Assembly: GCA_964498075.1 (NCBI GenBank)
Contig: CAZCGA010000224.1
Coordinates: 1 to 7,756, forward strand
Direction: 5' to 3'
Length of the DNA: 7,756 bases
From: CAZCGA01 sp964498075
GTDB lineage: Bacteria; Desulfobacterota; Binatia; HRBIN30
Part shown: positions 4,799 through 7,756 of the stretch, piece by piece
Numbering within the stretch: position 1 is the stretch's first letter
How the letters are laid out: every line of letters begins with the position of its first letter
Position numbers and translations under genes: made by a program
Notes under the pieces: model-generated
What the model was told of the DNA's origin: nothing
The model's database searches: none
What the model saw: only the letters and a program-made list of their open reading frames with translations

Positions 4799-7756
4799 GT
4801 TCGCACTCGGCGGCGCGCAGCGGCGCGCTCATCGCTTCGAAGAGGCGCTTGGCTTCACGGAGGTCGCGCTCGGCCGCCGCCGCGTCACCGAGCAGGCGCG
4901 CCAGGCGCCCGCGCAGCCGCAGAGCCAGGGGAGCGTAGGCGTCGAAGCCACCATCCCGCGCCGCTTCAAGCACTCGATCGAGGGCGGCCTCCACCTCGAC
5001 GCGGCTCCTGGCACCGTCGAGGGTAAGCACGGCCTCGGCGCGGCGAAGCCACAGGCCGGGCCAGCTGCGTGCGACCTCGGGCGCTCCGCGCAGGATCTCG
5101 TCCATCTCGGCCAGCGCTGCACGCGCTCGCGGCCCGTCCCCGCTACCCGCTGCCGCGACCGCGAGCCCCGCGAGCAGCTGCGTCAGATTCGAGACGATCC
5201 CGCCGCCTGTCGCCCGGAACAGTGCGAGCCCGCGCTCACACTCGGCAACGGCCTCGCCAAAGCGCCCCACCTCGCGCAGCGCACTCGCAAGCCAGTCGTG
5301 GGTGAACGCCTCCGCCAGAGGGTTCCCGGCTTTGACAGCCGCCTGGACGGCCTCGGTCGCCGCGCTCAGCATGCCCTCACGGTCGCCCCGAACCCACGCG
5401 AGCACCGACTGTCCTCCGCGCGCGAACCCACTGGCCCACGGGTCATCCTTCTCGCGCAGCAGCAGCAATGCCCGTTCGAAGTCGTGCTCGCTGTCCGCGA
5501 GCTGCCCCTGGTCCACTCGGAACCAGCCCCGCTGCGCGACCAGAAAAGCGAAGGTGTCGTACCCGCTCACGCGGCCCGCTCGCCCAGGTTCCCGCTCGCA
5601 GAATGCGATCCCACGCTGGGTCCACTCGAGACCGCGGTGGTTGTCCCCGGCGAGGTTCCATGACCAGCCGAGGCGCTGGTAGAGCGACGCCTCGAGTGCG
5701 AAGTCGCCAGCCTCCCGAGCCAGCGCAAGCGCCTCTTCGAGCAGCTCGAGCTGCACGCGGTGCTCGCCGCGGAAGCCGCGCAGGCCCGCGAGTCCGCTGA
5801 GCAGCATCGCGACGGTGCGCCGGTCGCCGCTGCGGCGCGCCAGCGCCTCACCCTCTTCGTACACGGCGCGCCATTCCGCTTCCTCGCCTCCCGCCCGCCA
5901 GATCGTGAACAGGATCTCACGGCACGCCTCGGCGCGCAGGTCCAACGTCTCGGGGCTCTCGTCGCCGGCGGCGGACAGGTCACGCACGCGCCGCCAGTGG
6001 AGGAGCGACGCCTGCGGCTCGCGGCCCGCGGTCGCCGCCCGCCGGTGCCAGCGCGCCGCAACCAGCGACTCGCCGGCAGACTCCCAGTGGTGCGCCAGGA
6101 GCGCGGCGCGCTCGTCGAGCCGGGCACCGTCGATCTCCTCGATGGCGCGCGCCGCGGCGGCGTGCAACCGCGCCCGCCGCTCGGCGAGCTGCGACTCGTA
6201 GGCGACTTGCTGCGTGAGCGGGTGCTTGAACGCGAAGCGCGCCACGGGATAGAGCGCCGTGGGGTGCAGGAACTCGGCCCGCCGGAGCGCGTCGAGTGCG
6301 CCGGCCAGCTCGGCACCCGAGCTGCCGGCCACACGCTCGAGCACGGGCTCGTCCAGCTCGCGTCCGATGACCGCCGCGCTCTGCAGGACGCGCTTCTCGC
6401 GCTCGGCGAGGCGGTCGATGCGCGCCGCGAGAATGCCCTGCACGGTGGCCGGCAGGGCCGTCTCGGCCGCATCGCGCACCAGCCGGTACGCGCCGCGCTC
6501 GCCCGCGAGCGCGCCCGACTCGGCGAGTGCGCTCACCAATTCCTCGGCGAAGAACGGGTTGCCGCCGGCGCGCTCGTGCAGGTGCGCGCGGAGTGCGTCG
6601 AGCGCGGCATCGCCGCCGAGGAGGTCGCGCAGCAATTCGTCCGCAGCCTCCGCTCCCAACGGCAGCAGCGGAATGCGATGATGGTCGGCGCGCGCCATCC
6701 ACGCGGCGTCGTACTCGGGGCGGAAGTTGAGCAGCAGCAGCGTGCGGGTGGCCGCCACCGAGTCGACGATCTGTGCGATGAACTCGTTGCTCTGGGCGTC
6801 GACCCAATGCAGGTCGTCGATGAGCAGCACCGCGGCCTCGCGGGCACTGCGCGCCGCGAACAGGCGGCGCACGAAATCGAGGACGCGCCGTCGCCGCGCC
6901 TCCGGGTCCACGTCGGGAGGTGGGCGATCCGGGTCCCGGAATCCGGCGAAGTCGAAGGCCAGCGGCAGGTCGGTTTGGAAGGACTCGTCCAGGAGCACCA
7001 GCGTCCCGGCGATCCGCCGCCGCGCCTCGGCGGGATCGTCGCGTTCGGTGATCCCGTAGAAGGCGCGCACCAGCTCGATCACCGGCAGCAGCGGGAGCGA
7101 GCGCCCGTAGGGCAGGCAGTGCGCCTCCATGATGGGGATGTCCCGTGCACGGCAGCGCTCGACGAACTCGCGGCACAGGCGGCTTTTCCCGACTCCGGCC
7201 TCGCCCACGACACCGACGAACTGCCCGCGGCCCTCGATGGCGCTAGCGAGCGCCGCTTCGAGCTGCTCCATCTCATGCGCGCGGCCCACGAAGCGCGAGA
7301 AGCCGCGCGCCTGCGAGACATCGAGACGCGTGCGCAGCGTGCCGGTGCCTTCGAGGGCGCGCACGCCGACGGGCTCGCTCACGCCCTTGAGGGCGAAGGC
7401 GCCGAGGTCGCGCAAACGGAACCAGCCCTCGACGAGGTGCGCCGTGTGCTCCGTGAGGTAGATCGCACCCGGCTCGGCGAGCTGCTCCATGCGCTGGGCC
7501 AGGCCCACGGCGTGTCCCTGCGCCGTGTAGTCCATGCGCAGATCGTCGCCGATTGTGCCGATCACGACCGCGCCCGAGTTGAGCCCCATGCGCACCGCGA
7601 AGCTGATGCCGCGCGTACGCCGCAGCTCGTCGGCATAGGCGCGCAGCGGCTCGCGCAGCCACAGGGCGGCCCAGCAGGCCCGCTGCGCATGGTCTTCGTG
7701 GGCGATCGGCGCGCCGAACAGCGCCATGATGCCGTCGCCGGTGTACTGGTTCACCG
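4782..7756 (-). CDS. Gene C: class III cyclase–AAA/STAND ATPase–TPR protein, N-terminus beyond window edge
   Basis: First gene of the visible operon; the reading frame enters at 7756, so the true start is off the window. A GTG at 7754 is inside the cyclase domain (Val of the VNQYTGDG motif), not a start. From that Val, 990 residues are visible. By comparison with B about 144 residues (zinc ribbons, linker, first cyclase half with the first metal Asp) are missing, which predicts a protein of about 1130 aa. Visible residues: second metal Asp 7, Q3 in the Lys position, T77 in the Asp position, G84 in the Asn position, R88 kept; Walker A GEAGVGKS 184-191; Walker B VLLIDDLHW about 310-318; GGNPFF 397-402; FKHPLTQ about 509-515; then a TPR-like tail to the end, including units such as ALALAREAGD and RGLALFRATGG. 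The last helix (LFEAMSAPLRA) matches B's LFTAMGAPLRA, so the shared tail end is ancestral. Cyclase and ATPase parts align to B without gaps; the TPR tail is much more divergent. It overlaps B by 4 bases. Function inferred as for B. Confidence 0.94.
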   Translation of the reverse strand, partial: VNQYTGDGIMALFGAPIAHEDHAQRACWAALWLREPLRAYADELRRTRGISFAVRMGLNSGAVVIGTIGDDLRMDYTAQGHAVGLAQRMEQLAEPGAIYLTEHTAHLVEGWFRLRDLGAFALKGVSEPVGVRALEGTGTLRTRLDVSQARGFSRFVGRAHEMEQLEAALASAIEGRGQFVGVVGEAGVGKSRLCREFVERCRARDIPIMEAHCLPYGRSLPLLPVIELVRAFYGITERDDPAEARRRIAGTLVLLDESFQTDLPLAFDFAGFRDPDRPPPDVDPEARRRRVLDFVRRLFAARSAREAAVLLIDDLHWVDAQSNEFIAQIVDSVAATRTLLLLNFRPEYDAAWMARADHHRIPLLPLGAEAADELLRDLLGGDAALDALRAHLHERAGGNPFFAEELVSALAESGALAGERGAYRLVRDAAETALPATVQGILAARIDRLAEREKRVLQSAAVIGRELDEPVLERVAGSSGAELAGALDALRRAEFLHPTALYPVARFAFKHPLTQQVAYESQLAERRARLHAAAARAIEEIDGARLDERAALLAHHWESAGESLVAARWHRRAATAGREPQASLLHWRRVRDLSAAGDESPETLDLRAEACREILFTIWRAGGEEAEWRAVYEEGEALARRSGDRRTVAMLLSGLAGLRGFRGEHRVQLELLEEALALAREAGDFALEASLYQRLGWSWNLAGDNHRGLEWTQRGIAFCEREPGRAGRVSGYDTFAFLVAQRGWFRVDQGQLADSEHDFERALLLLREKDDPWASGFARGGQSVLAWVRGDREGMLSAATEAVQAAVKAGNPLAEAFTHDWLASALREVGRFGEAVAECERGLALFRATGGGIVSNLTQLLAGLAVAAAGSGDGPRARAALAEMDEILRGAPEVARSWPGLWLRRAEAVLTLDGARSRVEVEAALDRVLEAARDGGFDAYAPLALRLRGRLARLLGDAAAAERDLREAKRLFEAMSAPLRAAECERELSV

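Noticed and set aside
4783..4806. ATG at 4806 as the start of gene B
   Set aside because: It would add seven residues upstream of the zinc ribbon and overlap C by 25 bases. The ATG at 4785 has a well-spaced GGGAG site, the ATGA overlap and agrees with gene A's start.
1..7756. Pycsar-type antiphage cyclase system
   Set aside because: Pycsar cyclases are also class III-like and the substrate residues here are unusual, but no TIR, membrane or other effector gene is present and the domain architecture differs. Nothing in the window supports a defence role.

Overview
The window is fully coding and all of it reads on the minus strand. It holds three consecutive, paralogous genes for very large multidomain signalling proteins. 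In transcription order (right to left) they are gene C (7756 to 4782, N-terminus off the window), gene B (4785 to 1357, complete, 1142 aa) and gene A (1360 to 1, C-terminus off the window). The shared plan, read in full only in B, is a double zinc ribbon, a low-complexity linker, a class III adenylate/guanylate cyclase domain, a STAND/AAA-type ATPase with Walker A, Walker B and GGNPFF motifs, a helical linker, and a long TPR-like helical tail. No signal peptide, membrane segment or DNA-binding domain is visible, so the proteins look cytoplasmic.

The genes are packed without gaps. At both junctions the stop codon of the upstream gene overlaps the start of the next in an ATGA (4 bases), with a purine-rich ribosome-binding site inside the end of the upstream gene. 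This indicates one polycistronic message with coupled translation. The promoter must lie beyond position 7756 and any terminator before position 1; neither is present. There is no non-coding stretch to describe.

Two points stand out. First, all three cyclase domains that can be read have the same unusual active site: the metal-binding aspartates and the transition-state arginine are kept, but the substrate-specifying Lys/Asp pair reads Gln/Thr and the transition-state Asn reads Gly. Second, the linker between zinc ribbon and cyclase carries, in gene A, an AT-rich GGATTTCGAATTTC-type tandem repeat and, at the equivalent place in gene B, an unrelated GGGGTTA-type inverted repeat. Both are translated in frame. 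This looks like independent invasion of one tolerant site by two kinds of short interspersed repeat.

Organism: composition is strongly GC-rich (about two-thirds G+C by eye) with heavy G/C third-position bias. Tandem cyclase-ATPase-TPR genes and GGATTTCGAATT-like repeats recall uncultured soil and sediment lineages (Rokubacteria-, Binatota- or Myxococcota/Deltaproteobacteria-like). That is an inference from memory; no marker gene is present. Functionally, the three proteins probably sense something through divergent TPR tails and ATPase switches and report it through cyclase domains that could form homo- or heterodimers. Ligand, product and effector cannot be read from this window.
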